A stretch of 64,000 nt of DNA from Halorientalis sp. LT38 (GTDB lineage: Archaea > Halobacteriota > Halobacteria > Halobacteriales > Haloarculaceae), in NCBI RefSeq assembly GCF_037031225.1, contig NZ_JAYEZN010000001.1, forward strand, positions 2,728,001 through 2,792,000, in the 5' to 3' direction. The notes beneath the pieces were generated by a model. That model did not search any database. It was given only the letters and a program-made list of their open reading frames with translations, and was not told the DNA's origin. Numbering within the stretch: the stretch's first letter is position 1; each line of letters starts with the position of its first letter. Shown in pieces: positions 36,003-44,320 of the stretch. A program made the position numbers and the translations under genes.

Positions 36003-37214
36003 TCACCGACCCAGTTCCGCGTGGGCGCTGGAGAGGTGCCGGGAGGCCAGCGCCGCCAGCAGGGAGAGTTCGCCCGCTAGCGCCGCCGTCGCGATCACTT
36101 CCGCGAGCGCGTCGGCGTTGCTGCCGGCGGGGTCGCCGCCGCCGCCGACGCCGACCACGTCGAGGGCCTCGGCCTGCGTGGGCAGGCCCGTCCCGCCACC
36201 GACGGTACCGACTTCGAGGGAGGCGATCGTGACGCTGGCGTAGAGCCCCTCCTCGCGCTCTTCGACTGTGGTGATGGCGTTCGAACCCTCGACGACCTGG
36301 GCGATGTCCTGGCCCAGCGCGAGGAACGCGGCGGCGATGACGTTCGCGGCGTGGGCGTTGAACCCCAGGCTCCCCGCTTTCGCGCTCCCGACGAGGTTCT
36401 TGCGGGTGTTGGCCTCCGCGATGGCGTCGGCGGTCGTGTCGAGGCGCTCCTCGACGAGGTCGTGGGGGAGGAGCACGTCGGCGGCGACGGTGCGGCCCCG
36501 GCCCTCGATGGCGTTGATCGCCGCGGGCTTCTTGTCCGTACAGAGGTTGCCCGAGAGCGCGACGAGGGAGGCAGGCGTCTCGCTTTCGACGACGCCGCAG
36601 GCCTCCTCCGTGGCGATGGTGGCCATGTTCATTCCCATCGCGTCCTTCGTGTCGTAGACGAACCGGAGGAAGACCGAGTCGCCGACGACGTAGGGGGTCA
36701 CGTCGGTGAGCTCGCCGTGGCTGGTGGTCGACTCGGCGGCCTCGGCCAGCTGGTCCGTGTTCTCGCGGACCCAGGCGGCCACGGTCGCGGCTTCGCCGAC
36801 GTCTTCGACCGTGAACACGGGCGCGCGGGTCATCCCGTTCTTGAGGACGCGCGCGGTCGCGCCGCCGGCCGATCGGATGGCCGAGCAGCCGCGGTTGACG
36901 CTCGCGAGCAGCGCCCCCTCGGTCGTCGCCATCGGAAGGTAGCGCTCGCCGTCGACGCTCCCGCCGTCGATCTCCACGGGGCCGACGACGCCCATCGGGA
37001 CCTGCGCCCCGCCGATCATGTTCTCGATATTGGGGTCGGCGTTTTCGGCCTCGAACGCGTACGATCCGACTGTCTCGAGGTCGGTGTCTGTCTCGCTCTC
37101 GACGAAGGCCCGGCGGGCCGCGGCGGCCGTCTCCGGGTCGGCGTGGGCCTCCAGTTCGTGGAGTCGGAGCTCGCCGTCGCGGACGCGTGCGGCGAGCTCT
37201 GACGGGTCGGTCAT
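36003..37214 (-). CDS. hmgA: HMG-CoA reductase
   Basis: A 403-residue class I HMG-CoA reductase that makes mevalonate, the precursor of archaeal isoprenoid lipids. Signatures: ENMIGGAQVPMGVVGPV (substrate loop, 64-80), catalytic Glu99 in TTEGALLASVNRG, the Lys in NLCTDKKPAAINAIEGRG, the Asp in FLALGQDIAQVVEGSN, the NADP-binding GTVGGGTGLPTQAEAL, and the C-terminal catalytic His in SRHLSSAHAELGR. The protein lacks the membrane anchor of eukaryotic enzymes and is soluble. It is the target of statins used for haloarchaeal selection. Complete gene. Confidence 0.97.
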   Translation of the reverse strand: MTDPSELAARVRDGELRLHELEAHADPETAAAARRAFVESETDTDLETVGSYAFEAENADPNIENMIGGAQVPMGVVGPVEIDGGSVDGERYLPMATTEGALLASVNRGCSAIRSAGGATARVLKNGMTRAPVFTVEDVGEAATVAAWVRENTDQLAEAAESTTSHGELTDVTPYVVGDSVFLRFVYDTKDAMGMNMATIATEEACGVVESETPASLVALSGNLCTDKKPAAINAIEGRGRTVAADVLLPHDLVEERLDTTADAIAEANTRKNLVGSAKAGSLGFNAHAANVIAAAFLALGQDIAQVVEGSNAITTVEEREEGLYASVTIASLEVGTVGGGTGLPTQAEALDVVGVGGGGDPAGSNADALAEVIATAALAGELSLLAALASRHLSSAHAELGR

Positions 37215-37249
37215 ACCGGACGGGTCGACCGGTGTTCCCCTAAGCGTTT

Positions 37250-38977
37250 CTACACCCGCCTGAGGTCGACCTCGCCGGCGGGGACCCGGTAGCTGAACAG
37301 CTCTTCCTTCGGAGCGGCCCCCGAGTTCACCGACTTGTCGACCGCGTGGACCGTGAACTCGCAGGCGTCGCGGGTGACCTCGGCGACGGCGTACCCCCAG
37401 TGGCCGCTGTCGAGCGCCTCGACCTGCGCGCTGCGGGAGACGATGGCGTCGGTGAGGTAGCGCTCGACCCGGGCCGAATCGACGCCGTCGAGGCGTTCGC
37501 GGAGGTTCGGACTGGTGACCGCGGGCGTCATGAGTTCGACGCCGACCCGCGAGTCGGGCGACGCGGCGTCGCCTCGGGCCACGTACCCGGCGAGCGAGGA
37601 GTGGAGGTCGCCGCTGAACACGAGGAGGTTCTCCGGGCCGTCGCGGAGTCGGTCCAGCAGGTACCGCCGCTCCGTCGCGAACCCGTCCCAGGCGTCGGCG
37701 TTGAACACGGTCGCGTAGTCGGTGTCGACCCGGAAGTCCGTGAGAAGGACCTCGTTGGCCCAGGCGGACCAGGTGGCGTCGCCGTCCCGCATCTGCTTCA
37801 GGAACCACCGGCGTTGCGTCTCGCCAAGCATCGTCTGGTCGATGTCCGCCTCGGCCACGGACCCCGAGTCGTCCGAACCGAACTCGATCCCCAGTTTGTC
37901 GCCGGCCTCCGGGCTCGTCCGGTAGAGGCGTTCGTCTGTCACCACCAGATCCAGCAGGTCGCCGAACTCGAACGTTCGGTAGAGCCGCAACCGCTGCTGG
38001 AGGTCCGCCGCGTTCGGATCGTAGCCCACCCGGACGGGCATGTACTCCCACCAGGCCCTGATGCCGGCCGCGAACAGTCGTCGCATGGCGTCGGGGTCGC
38101 CCTTGCAGGGGTGGGTCTTCGCACCGGCGCGGGGGCGGTCTTCCTCGTAGTCCCAGTAGCGGTTGTCGACGATCTCGTGGTCGTCCCAGGTCGGCACGAG
38201 CGCGTGGCGTTCGAGCGCGGCCTGGAGGAACCGGTCGCCCCGATAGGTCCGATAGAGGTGCCGGAAGTCGGCCAGATCGACCGCGACTGATTCGCCGCTC
38301 GGGAGCCGAACGTACCGGTCGAAGTACTCGTAGAAGGCCTGGGACTCGGTGAAGCCGCCGTACTCGTAGACGAAATCGCCCAGGTGGAGGACGAAGTCCA
38401 GGTCCTCCCGGGCGAGGTGCGCGAACGCGCCGTAGTAGCCGTTCCGGTAGTCCTGGCAGTTCACGATCCCGAACCTGACGCGCTCGGGGCTGCTCCCCGG
38501 TGCCGGCAGGGTCCGGAACTCGCCGGTCTCGCTGGCCACGTCGTCGTAGACGAACCGGTAGTAGTACCGCTCGTCGGGCGACAGTCGCCCGTCGAGATCG
38601 ATCTTCGCGGTGTAGTCGTGGGCTGCGAGATCGTCGGTCCCGACGGCGAAAGTCCGCCGGTCGCGCTCGAAGTCCTCGTCGGTCGCGACGACGAGTTCCA
38701 GCGGCGCGTTCGGATCGAAGGCGTCCGGGTTCACCCGCGTCCAGACCACCGCCCCGGTCGGCGTCGGATCGCCGCTTGCGACGGACTGGGGAAACACGCC
38801 GTCGGTGTCTCGGTCGCCCCAGTAGCGACTGGCGCCACCCGAGAGCGGTTCGACCGACCGCGGTTCGGGTATCGCGTCCGTCCCCAGCAGGTCCGCCGTC
38901 CCGAGCGCGAAGGGCGCCCCGGCGATGCCCCTGAGCGCCGCCCGCCGTCCATCGTCCACCCTCCGCTCTTCAGTCAC
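37250..38977 (-). CDS. phoD: Alkaline phosphatase D (PhoD-like phosphodiesterase)
   Basis: A 575-residue PhoD-family metallophosphoesterase. The N-terminus has a twin-arginine-like stretch (GRRAALRGIAGAPFALG, residues 10-26), consistent with Tat export, common for haloarchaeal secreted enzymes. The fibronectin-like N-domain (SVASGDPTPTGAVVWTRVNP) leads into the catalytic domain: FGIVNCQDY, FVLHLGDFVYEYG, PTWDDHEIVDNRYW and LLVFSGDLHSSLAG hold the Ca/Fe ligands. It would release phosphate from diesters or phospholipids outside the cell. Complete gene. Confidence 0.93.
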   Translation of the reverse strand: MTEERRVDDGRRAALRGIAGAPFALGTADLLGTDAIPEPRSVEPLSGGASRYWGDRDTDGVFPQSVASGDPTPTGAVVWTRVNPDAFDPNAPLELVVATDEDFERDRRTFAVGTDDLAAHDYTAKIDLDGRLSPDERYYYRFVYDDVASETGEFRTLPAPGSSPERVRFGIVNCQDYRNGYYGAFAHLAREDLDFVLHLGDFVYEYGGFTESQAFYEYFDRYVRLPSGESVAVDLADFRHLYRTYRGDRFLQAALERHALVPTWDDHEIVDNRYWDYEEDRPRAGAKTHPCKGDPDAMRRLFAAGIRAWWEYMPVRVGYDPNAADLQQRLRLYRTFEFGDLLDLVVTDERLYRTSPEAGDKLGIEFGSDDSGSVAEADIDQTMLGETQRRWFLKQMRDGDATWSAWANEVLLTDFRVDTDYATVFNADAWDGFATERRYLLDRLRDGPENLLVFSGDLHSSLAGYVARGDAASPDSRVGVELMTPAVTSPNLRERLDGVDSARVERYLTDAIVSRSAQVEALDSGHWGYAVAEVTRDACEFTVHAVDKSVNSGAAPKEELFSYRVPAGEVDLRRV

Positions 38978-39059
38978 CGTCGACCCCCACCCGTTCGTAC
39001 ATCGGAAACCTCAGACGATTATTGTAAAACAGATTGGCTAAACGTAACGGTTCGTATGC

Positions 39060-39080
39060 CCGGTCGTTAATAACGGCCGG
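39060..39080. promoter_or_regulatory. 21-bp near-perfect palindrome upstream of phoD
   Basis: CCGGTCGTTA (39060-39069) and TAACGGCCGG (39071-39080) form a palindrome with one mismatch around a single central base. It lies 83 nt upstream of phoD in the 306-bp phoD-nadA intergenic region. It may be an operator; no downstream T-run suggests a terminator. Confidence 0.45.
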
Positions 39081-39208
39081 GGATGTGACCGGAGAGAGAT
39101 ACGTTTCGTGCCGGTCGGCAGACGCGTCGCGGTCGCTCCCACGCATCACGTTCCGGGGGCAGCGACGGGGACAGCGGCAATATATGCACGAAAATCCACC
39201 GGTGCCGT

Positions 39209-39235
39209 ATATTGAAGGCAAAATCTTTTCAATAT
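39209..39235 (+). promoter_or_regulatory. nadA operator/promoter inverted repeat
   Basis: A perfect 8-bp inverted repeat, ATATTGAA (39209-39216) and TTCAATAT (39228-39235), spaced by 11 nt. The right arm overlaps the likely TATA region, placing a transcript start near 39258, about 26 nt before the nadA ATG. Half-site centres are 19 bp apart, nearly two helix turns, as expected for a dimeric regulator. Confidence 0.6.
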
Positions 39236-39283
39236 CATCTACCGTAGGTCGTGCAACACCAAAGGGTGGTATACGTGCCGGAA

Positions 39284-40405
39284 ATGGAAACAGCGCGGTT
39301 CGAGACCGACCTGAGTCTCTTCAAATACGACGACCTGGAACAGCTCCCGCCGGCCTATCGCGACCTCGACGAAGTCGCGCGCACCGAGCGCATCGAGGCC
39401 GCACTGGCCGAGCTGGGCGACGACGTGGTCATCCTGGGCCACAACTACCAGCGCCGGGAGATCGTCGAACACGCCGACTTCGTCGGCGACTCCTACCAGC
39501 TCTCGAAGGAGGCCGCCGCGGCCGACGCCGACTACGTGATCTTCGGCGGCGTGACGTTCATGGCCGAGTCCGCCGACATCATCACCGACGACGATCAGTC
39601 CGTGATCCTCCCGAGCATGGAGGCGTCCTGCCCGATGGCCGGGATGGCGGAAGCGCTGCAGGTCGACGCCGCGTGGGCGGAACTCACCGCCGCGACCGAC
39701 GACGACATCGTGCCGATCACCTACATGAACAGCTACGCCGACCTGAAGGCCTTCTGCGCCGAGCAGGGCGGGCTGGTCTGTACCTCCTCGAACGCCCACC
39801 GGGCCTTCGAGTACGCCTTCGAGAGGGGCGAGAAGGTCCTCTTCCTCCCGGACAAGCACCTCGGGGAGAACACGGCTCACAGGTTGGGACTGGAGGACGA
39901 GATCGTCGAGTGGGACCCCTGGGATCCCGAGAGCAAAGACGCGAGCGCCGCGGTCGAGAACGACGTGATCCTCTGGGACGGCTACTGCCAGGTCCACGAG
40001 CGATTCCGCGAGAGTCACGTCGAGGACCTGCGCGAGGAACGCCCGGACGCCAACGTCGTCGTCCACCCGGAGTGCCGTCGGGAGGTCGTCGAGGCCGCCG
40101 ACGTGGTCGGGTCCACCGCGACCATCTGCGAGACGGTCGCCGAGGCCGACCCCGGCGAGGCCTGGGCCATCGGCACGGAGATCCACCTCGCGAACCACCT
40201 CGACCGCTGGCACCCGGAGGTGGAGGTCCTGCCGCTCTGCGGCGACGCCTGCATGGACTGCAACGCCATGCGCCAGATCGACCCCAACTACCTGACCTGG
40301 GTGCTCGAGGAACTCGTCGAGGGCCGCGAACGCAACGTGATCGAGGTCGCGCCCGCGGAGAAGGAACTGGCACAGGTCGCACTCGACCGGATGCTGGAGA
40401 TCTGA
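39284..40405 (+). CDS. nadA: Quinolinate synthase A
   Basis: A 373-residue NadA, the [4Fe-4S] enzyme that condenses iminoaspartate with dihydroxyacetone phosphate to quinolinate. The cluster Cys ligands fit MEASCPMAGMAE, VHPECRREV and CGDACMDCNAMRQ (the last has several Cys). ILGHNYQRREI and YMNSYADLKAF are the substrate-binding segments, and SSNAHRAFEYAF is also diagnostic. ATG 39284 is chosen; GTG 39251 is in frame. First gene of nadABC: nadB starts 4 bp after the stop. An inverted repeat upstream suggests regulation. Confidence 0.95.
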   Translation: METARFETDLSLFKYDDLEQLPPAYRDLDEVARTERIEAALAELGDDVVILGHNYQRREIVEHADFVGDSYQLSKEAAAADADYVIFGGVTFMAESADIITDDDQSVILPSMEASCPMAGMAEALQVDAAWAELTAATDDDIVPITYMNSYADLKAFCAEQGGLVCTSSNAHRAFEYAFERGEKVLFLPDKHLGENTAHRLGLEDEIVEWDPWDPESKDASAAVENDVILWDGYCQVHERFRESHVEDLREERPDANVVVHPECRREVVEAADVVGSTATICETVAEADPGEAWAIGTEIHLANHLDRWHPEVEVLPLCGDACMDCNAMRQIDPNYLTWVLEELVEGRERNVIEVAPAEKELAQVALDRMLEI

Positions 40406-40409
40406 TCCG

Positions 40410-41933
40410 ATGTCCGCACACACCGAATCCGACGTGCTCGTGATCGGCTCCGGGATCGCCGGCCTCGCTGCCGCGCTGGCCGCGGCCCGCGAGGGCGCCG
40501 ACGTGACCGTCGCGACGAAGGCCACCCGCCCGGAGGGGTCGGCCTCCTGGTGGGCCCAGGGGGGCATCGCCGTCGCGCGCGACGACCCCGAGCAGTTCAA
40601 GCGCGACGTCCTCGCGGCCTCGGACGGCACGGCCGACCCGGACGCCGTCGACGTGCTCGTCGAGAACGCGAACGACGCCGTCGAGGACGTCCTGCTGGAG
40701 ACCCTCGACGTCGCGTTCGACGAGGCCCAGGGCGACTTCGACTTCGGGCGCGAGGCCGCCCACTCGGCGGACCGCATCCTCCACGTCGACGCCTCGACGG
40801 GGAAACACGTCCACGTCCCGTTCCTGAACTACCTCGACGACCACGACGGGGTCCGGATCAGAGACGACACCGCCGCGCTCGAACTGATCCGCCACGAGGG
40901 CCGGGCCCACGGGGCCGTCCTCGAATCGGACGGCGAATTCGCCCCCCACTTCGCGGGGTCGGTCGTGCTCGCGACCGGCGGCATCGGGGACCTCTATCCC
41001 AGGTCGACCAACCCCGCTGGCTCGACCGGGGACGGCATCGCCATGGCGGCCCTGGCGGGCGCGGAGGTCACGGACATGGAGTACGTCCAGTTCCACCCCA
41101 CGGTGTGCGTTGCCAACGACAGTCCCTTCCTCGTCAGCGAGGCCGTCCGCGGCGAGGGTGCAGTGCTCCGCAACGGCGAGGGCGAGCGGTTCATGCCCGA
41201 CTACCACGAGGACGCCGAACTCGCCCCCCGGGATGTCGTCGCCCGCGCGGTCCAGACCGAACGCGACGCGACGGGCGAGGTCCTGCTGGACGTGCGTCCC
41301 CTCGACTTCGCCGGCGCGTTCCCCGATCTCGTCGAGAAGTGCGAAGATCACGGCGTCGACTGGGAAACCGGGATCCCGGTCGTCCCGGCCGAGCACTTCT
41401 GCTGCGGCGGGATCGACGTCGACGACCGCGGGCGGACGAGTCTCGACCGGCTCTACGCCGTCGGCGAGTGCTCCCGCACGGGCGTCCACGGCGCGAACCG
41501 GCTGGCTTCGACCTCGCTGCTCGAGGGGCTGGTCTGGGGGCTGCGGGCCGGCGCCGACGCGGCCGGGACGGACGCCGAAGTCGTCGAGGCGCCGGAGCTC
41601 CTCGAACGGGACCCCGAACTCCCCGACCGGTTCGCCGCCGAGAAGTTCCGCCGGCTCCGGCGCGTCATGGACGAGTACGTCGGCCTGGAACGCGATCCCG
41701 AGGACCTCGGCAGGGCGATGGCCGTCCTCCGGCGACTCAAGGGCGAGGTGGACGCCTACACGCGGACGCGGACCTCGCGCTCGCTGTACGAACTCCGGTC
41801 GGCGAGCGTGACGGCCCTGCTGATCGCGCGACAGGCCGCCGCAAACGACGAGTCGGTCGGCTGTCATCACCTCGCGGAGAGTCCGAGCACCGACGCTGAA
41901 TCCGACGCGCCCGAACCCCGGGCCGACGACTGA
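40410..41933 (+). CDS. nadB: L-aspartate oxidase
   Basis: A 507-residue flavoprotein that oxidises aspartate to iminoaspartate, the substrate of NadA. FAD-binding motif VLVIGSGIAGLAAALAAAREG lies at about 10-30; SASWWAQGGIAVARDD is the succinate dehydrogenase/NadB signature. GAVLATGG-type segments (VVLATGGIGDLY), the catalytic Arg/His region (MEYVQFHPTVC, EAVRGEGAVL) and HGANRLASTSLLEGLVWG are present. The C-terminal helical domain is intact. Its stop overlaps the start of nadC by one base (TGATG). Confidence 0.95.
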   Translation: MSAHTESDVLVIGSGIAGLAAALAAAREGADVTVATKATRPEGSASWWAQGGIAVARDDPEQFKRDVLAASDGTADPDAVDVLVENANDAVEDVLLETLDVAFDEAQGDFDFGREAAHSADRILHVDASTGKHVHVPFLNYLDDHDGVRIRDDTAALELIRHEGRAHGAVLESDGEFAPHFAGSVVLATGGIGDLYPRSTNPAGSTGDGIAMAALAGAEVTDMEYVQFHPTVCVANDSPFLVSEAVRGEGAVLRNGEGERFMPDYHEDAELAPRDVVARAVQTERDATGEVLLDVRPLDFAGAFPDLVEKCEDHGVDWETGIPVVPAEHFCCGGIDVDDRGRTSLDRLYAVGECSRTGVHGANRLASTSLLEGLVWGLRAGADAAGTDAEVVEAPELLERDPELPDRFAAEKFRRLRRVMDEYVGLERDPEDLGRAMAVLRRLKGEVDAYTRTRTSRSLYELRSASVTALLIARQAAANDESVGCHHLAESPSTDAESDAPEPRADD

Positions 41934-42802
41934 TGCTCGCCGACTCGAAGATCGAGGGCTGGCTCCGCGAGGACCTGGGGCACCACGACGTGACGAACGA
42001 GGTTCCCGGGGAGACGACGGGGCGACTCGTCGCCAAAGAGTCGGGCGTCGTCGCGGGGCTGGACGCCGCCGCGGCGGTCTTCGACTACCTCGGGGTGAGC
42101 GTCGAGCGCCCCGCGGAACCGGGCGACCGCGTCGAGGCCGGCGAGGCTGTCCTGCGCGTTGCGGGCCCGGCCCGGGACGTGCTGCGCGGAGAGCGGGTCG
42201 CAGTCAACCTCGCCGGGCACGCCTCCGGCGTCGCGACGAAGACCCGGCGAGCGGTCGCGGCCGCGCGAGAGGCCGAGCGTAGTGAGGCCTCGGACGGTGC
42301 GAACGGCGAAGCCGTGAGCCGCGAGGTCGACGAGGACGTGACCGTCGCCGCGACGCGGAAGACGACCCCCGGGCTCCGCGGGATCGAGAAGCGCGCGGTC
42401 GTCGCGGGCGGGGGCGACACCCACCGGCTCGATCTCTCGCACATGGTGATGGTCAAGGACAACCACGTCGCCGAGATGGGCCTCGAGGGGGCCGTCGAGC
42501 ACTTCCGCGATCGGGCATCCTTCGCCACGAAGATCGAGGTCGAGGTCGAGCGACCGGCCGAGGCGCCGCGGGCCGCCGACGCGGGCGCCGATATCGTCCT
42601 GCTCGACAACATGACGCCCGCGGAGACTCGGGAGGCCGTCGACCTGCTACGTGAGCGGGACCCCGCTGTTCTGGCGGAGGCCTCGGGCGGCATCACCGTC
42701 GAAGACGTCCCCGAATACGCGGGGACCGGCGTGGACGTGATCTCGATGGGCTCTTTGACCCACTCGGCGGCGTCGCTTGACTACTCCTTCCGGACGGACT
42801 AA
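41933..42802 (+). CDS. nadC: Nicotinate-nucleotide pyrophosphorylase (carboxylating), with an insertion
   Basis: A 289-residue quinolinate phosphoribosyltransferase that makes nicotinate mononucleotide, the third de novo NAD step. Typical blocks: REDLGHHDVTNE, ERVAVNLAGHASGVAT, VAATRKTTPGLRGIEKRAVVAGGG, RLDLSHMVMVKDNH and VLLDNMTP. Between RRAVAAAREA and DVTVAATRKT lies an extra segment of about 20 residues (ERSEASDGANGEAVSRE, about 112-135). It is coded by DNA with a GAGGCC/GGCCTC hairpin and GAGCG-type words, probably a repeat that inserted in frame. The end interlocks with the convergent GNAT gene (CTAA, 42799-42802). Confidence 0.93.
   Translation: MLADSKIEGWLREDLGHHDVTNEVPGETTGRLVAKESGVVAGLDAAAAVFDYLGVSVERPAEPGDRVEAGEAVLRVAGPARDVLRGERVAVNLAGHASGVATKTRRAVAAAREAERSEASDGANGEAVSREVDEDVTVAATRKTTPGLRGIEKRAVVAGGGDTHRLDLSHMVMVKDNHVAEMGLEGAVEHFRDRASFATKIEVEVERPAEAPRAADAGADIVLLDNMTPAETREAVDLLRERDPAVLAEASGGITVEDVPEYAGTGVDVISMGSLTHSAASLDYSFRTD
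42266..42336 (+). repeat. In-frame repeat-like insert within nadC
   Basis: This segment codes for residues absent from ordinary NadC proteins, between a helix and the conserved ATRKT strand. It has a 6-bp inverted repeat (42269-42274 with 42286-42291) and words such as GCGAACGGCGAAGCCGTGAG that resemble short dispersed haloarchaeal repeats. Boundaries are estimated from the protein. Confidence 0.5.
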
Positions 42803-43533
42803 TCGAGATCGACGGCGAGCATGATCTCGTCGACGGGGTCGCCGTCGATCTCGAAGTGGCCGTCGCGGACGGCCTCGATGCGCCAGCCGTTCTCCTGGAG
42901 GAAGGAGACGGCGAGGTCGTTGGTCTCGGGGACGGAGTTGTAGACCCGGCGGCAGCCGTTGGCGCGGGCCCACTCCATCCCGCGCTGGAGGAGGTGGCTG
43001 CCGATGCTGTAGCGCCGGTACTCGACGAGGACGCCGACGGTGAGTTCGGCGGTGTGGGAGAGCTTGGCGAGGCGCGGGATCTCGACCTGGCACCAGCCGA
43101 CGACCTCGTCCTCGACGGTCGCGACGAAGAACACGCGCGTCTCGCCGGCGTTGTTCCGCAGGAGGGCGTCCTCGTACTCGAGCTGTTCGGCGACGCTCTC
43201 GGCGACCAGGTGGACCTGGCGGTCGGCGACCGCCCGGACCACGCCCAAAAGTCCCGTCGCGTCGGCCTGACAGGCCGGTCGGATCTCGTAGGCCAGCCCA
43301 GCCGTCTCGTGTTCCTCGGTCTCGCCGCAGTCGAGTCGCACTCGGAGGTTCCCGTCTTCGGTCTCTTCGAGGTATCCGTCGCGTTTCAGCATCGAGACGT
43401 GGTGTCTGAACGCCTCCGGGTCGATGGCGACGTGGTCGGCCGCTTCGCTCGGCTGGACCGACCCGTGCCGCTCGACGTAGCGATAGATCCCCATCCGGTC
43501 GTCGTCGAAATCGAAGGACTCGAAGGGGCTCAT
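42799..43533 (-). CDS. HTH-GNAT fusion acetyltransferase
   Basis: A 244-residue protein. Residues 10-70 form a winged-helix-like domain (MGIYRYVERHGSVQPSEAADHVAIDPEAFRHHVSMLKRDGYLEE). Residues 88-240 are a GNAT domain with motif A ELTVGVLVEYRRYSIGSHLLQRGMEWA (acetyl-CoA loop R-R-Y-S-I-G) and motif B NDLAVSFLQENGW. A DNA-binding domain fused to an acetyltransferase suggests either a regulator using acetyl-CoA as signal or a chromatin/protein acetylase. ATG 43533 (MSPFESFDF) is preferred. Stop interlocked with nadC. Confidence 0.8.
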   Translation of the reverse strand: MSPFESFDFDDDRMGIYRYVERHGSVQPSEAADHVAIDPEAFRHHVSMLKRDGYLEETEDGNLRVRLDCGETEEHETAGLAYEIRPACQADATGLLGVVRAVADRQVHLVAESVAEQLEYEDALLRNNAGETRVFFVATVEDEVVGWCQVEIPRLAKLSHTAELTVGVLVEYRRYSIGSHLLQRGMEWARANGCRRVYNSVPETNDLAVSFLQENGWRIEAVRDGHFEIDGDPVDEIMLAVDLD

Positions 43534-43670
43534 TCCCGGATACCTTCGGTCCCGGGACCTATACAACTTTTGACCGTCTGACACGAGTCGCCACCGAACG
43601 GCCCCCATCCCCAATCACCTCGCAGCCGCGTTCAACAGGCTGGGCGTGGTACGCCCCCCAGGGAACACCG

Positions 43671-43859
43671 ATGGACAACAGACTGCTCACCGGCGCGGTG
43701 CTACTGGTCGTCGGGGTGGGACTGGTCGGGGTGGAACTGCTCCAACTGATTCGAACCGTGCCGACGCTGACGCTCCCCCTCGGCGTCGTCGCCATCGCCG
43801 TCGGCACACTGCTCGTCGGGACGTCCGGGACGGTCACCCGGGGTCGCCAGTCGGCGTAG
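43671..43859 (+). CDS. Small two-helix membrane protein
   Basis: A 62-residue protein with two hydrophobic helices (LLTGAVLLVVGVGLVGVELLQLI and LTLPLGVVAIAVGTLLVGTSG) and a basic end. No family is recognised. High hydrophobicity and in-frame position support it as a real small membrane protein, but not its function. Confidence 0.5.
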   Translation: MDNRLLTGAVLLVVGVGLVGVELLQLIRTVPTLTLPLGVVAIAVGTLLVGTSGTVTRGRQSA

Positions 43860-43906
43860 CGCGGGCTTTCCGGTCGGTTAAGTGACCGGGCCGCCTCCGA
43901 CCGGAC

Positions 43907-44302
43907 GTGACGACGGAACCGTCCCGGCGCACCGTCGAACTGGTTCGCGTCGGCGTCGCCGGCACGACCGTCGCGACGCTGGTAGCGGTGAGTCTGACGG
44001 CGTTCGGCGTCGCCCTCCCGGGCGCGGTGGCCGGCGTCGCCGTCGGCACCGGCGTGGCGCTCGTCCTCCCGGCGCTGCTCGCCCCGGAGCGATACGCCGC
44101 CGATAGTTCCGGGTCCGTCTTCGGATTCCGCCCCCTCCCGGCCGGGTTCGCGCTGGCGGGGAGCGGCCCCCTCGTCTTCGTCGGGCTGTTCGTCTCCGGA
44201 TCGCTGGCGCTCGCCGTCTCGATGGGACTGCTCGGCGCGATCGCCGGCTACCGACTCTTCGCCGCGGCGATCCCCGAAGATCTCTCGACCGCGACCGAGT
44301 GA
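43907..44302 (+). CDS. Conserved membrane protein with GTG start
   Basis: A 131-residue protein with about four membrane helices (ELVRVGVAGTTVATLVAVSLTAFGV, AVAGVAVGTGVALVLPALL, GFALAGSGPLVFVGLFVSG, LALAVSMGLLGAIAGYRLFAAAI). The start is GTG at 43907; no closer ATG is available. Function unknown. It is convergent with gpmI. Confidence 0.55.
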   Translation: MTTEPSRRTVELVRVGVAGTTVATLVAVSLTAFGVALPGAVAGVAVGTGVALVLPALLAPERYAADSSGSVFGFRPLPAGFALAGSGPLVFVGLFVSGSLALAVSMGLLGAIAGYRLFAAAIPEDLSTATE

Positions 44303-44320
44303 TCCGCCGTCCCCGATGCC

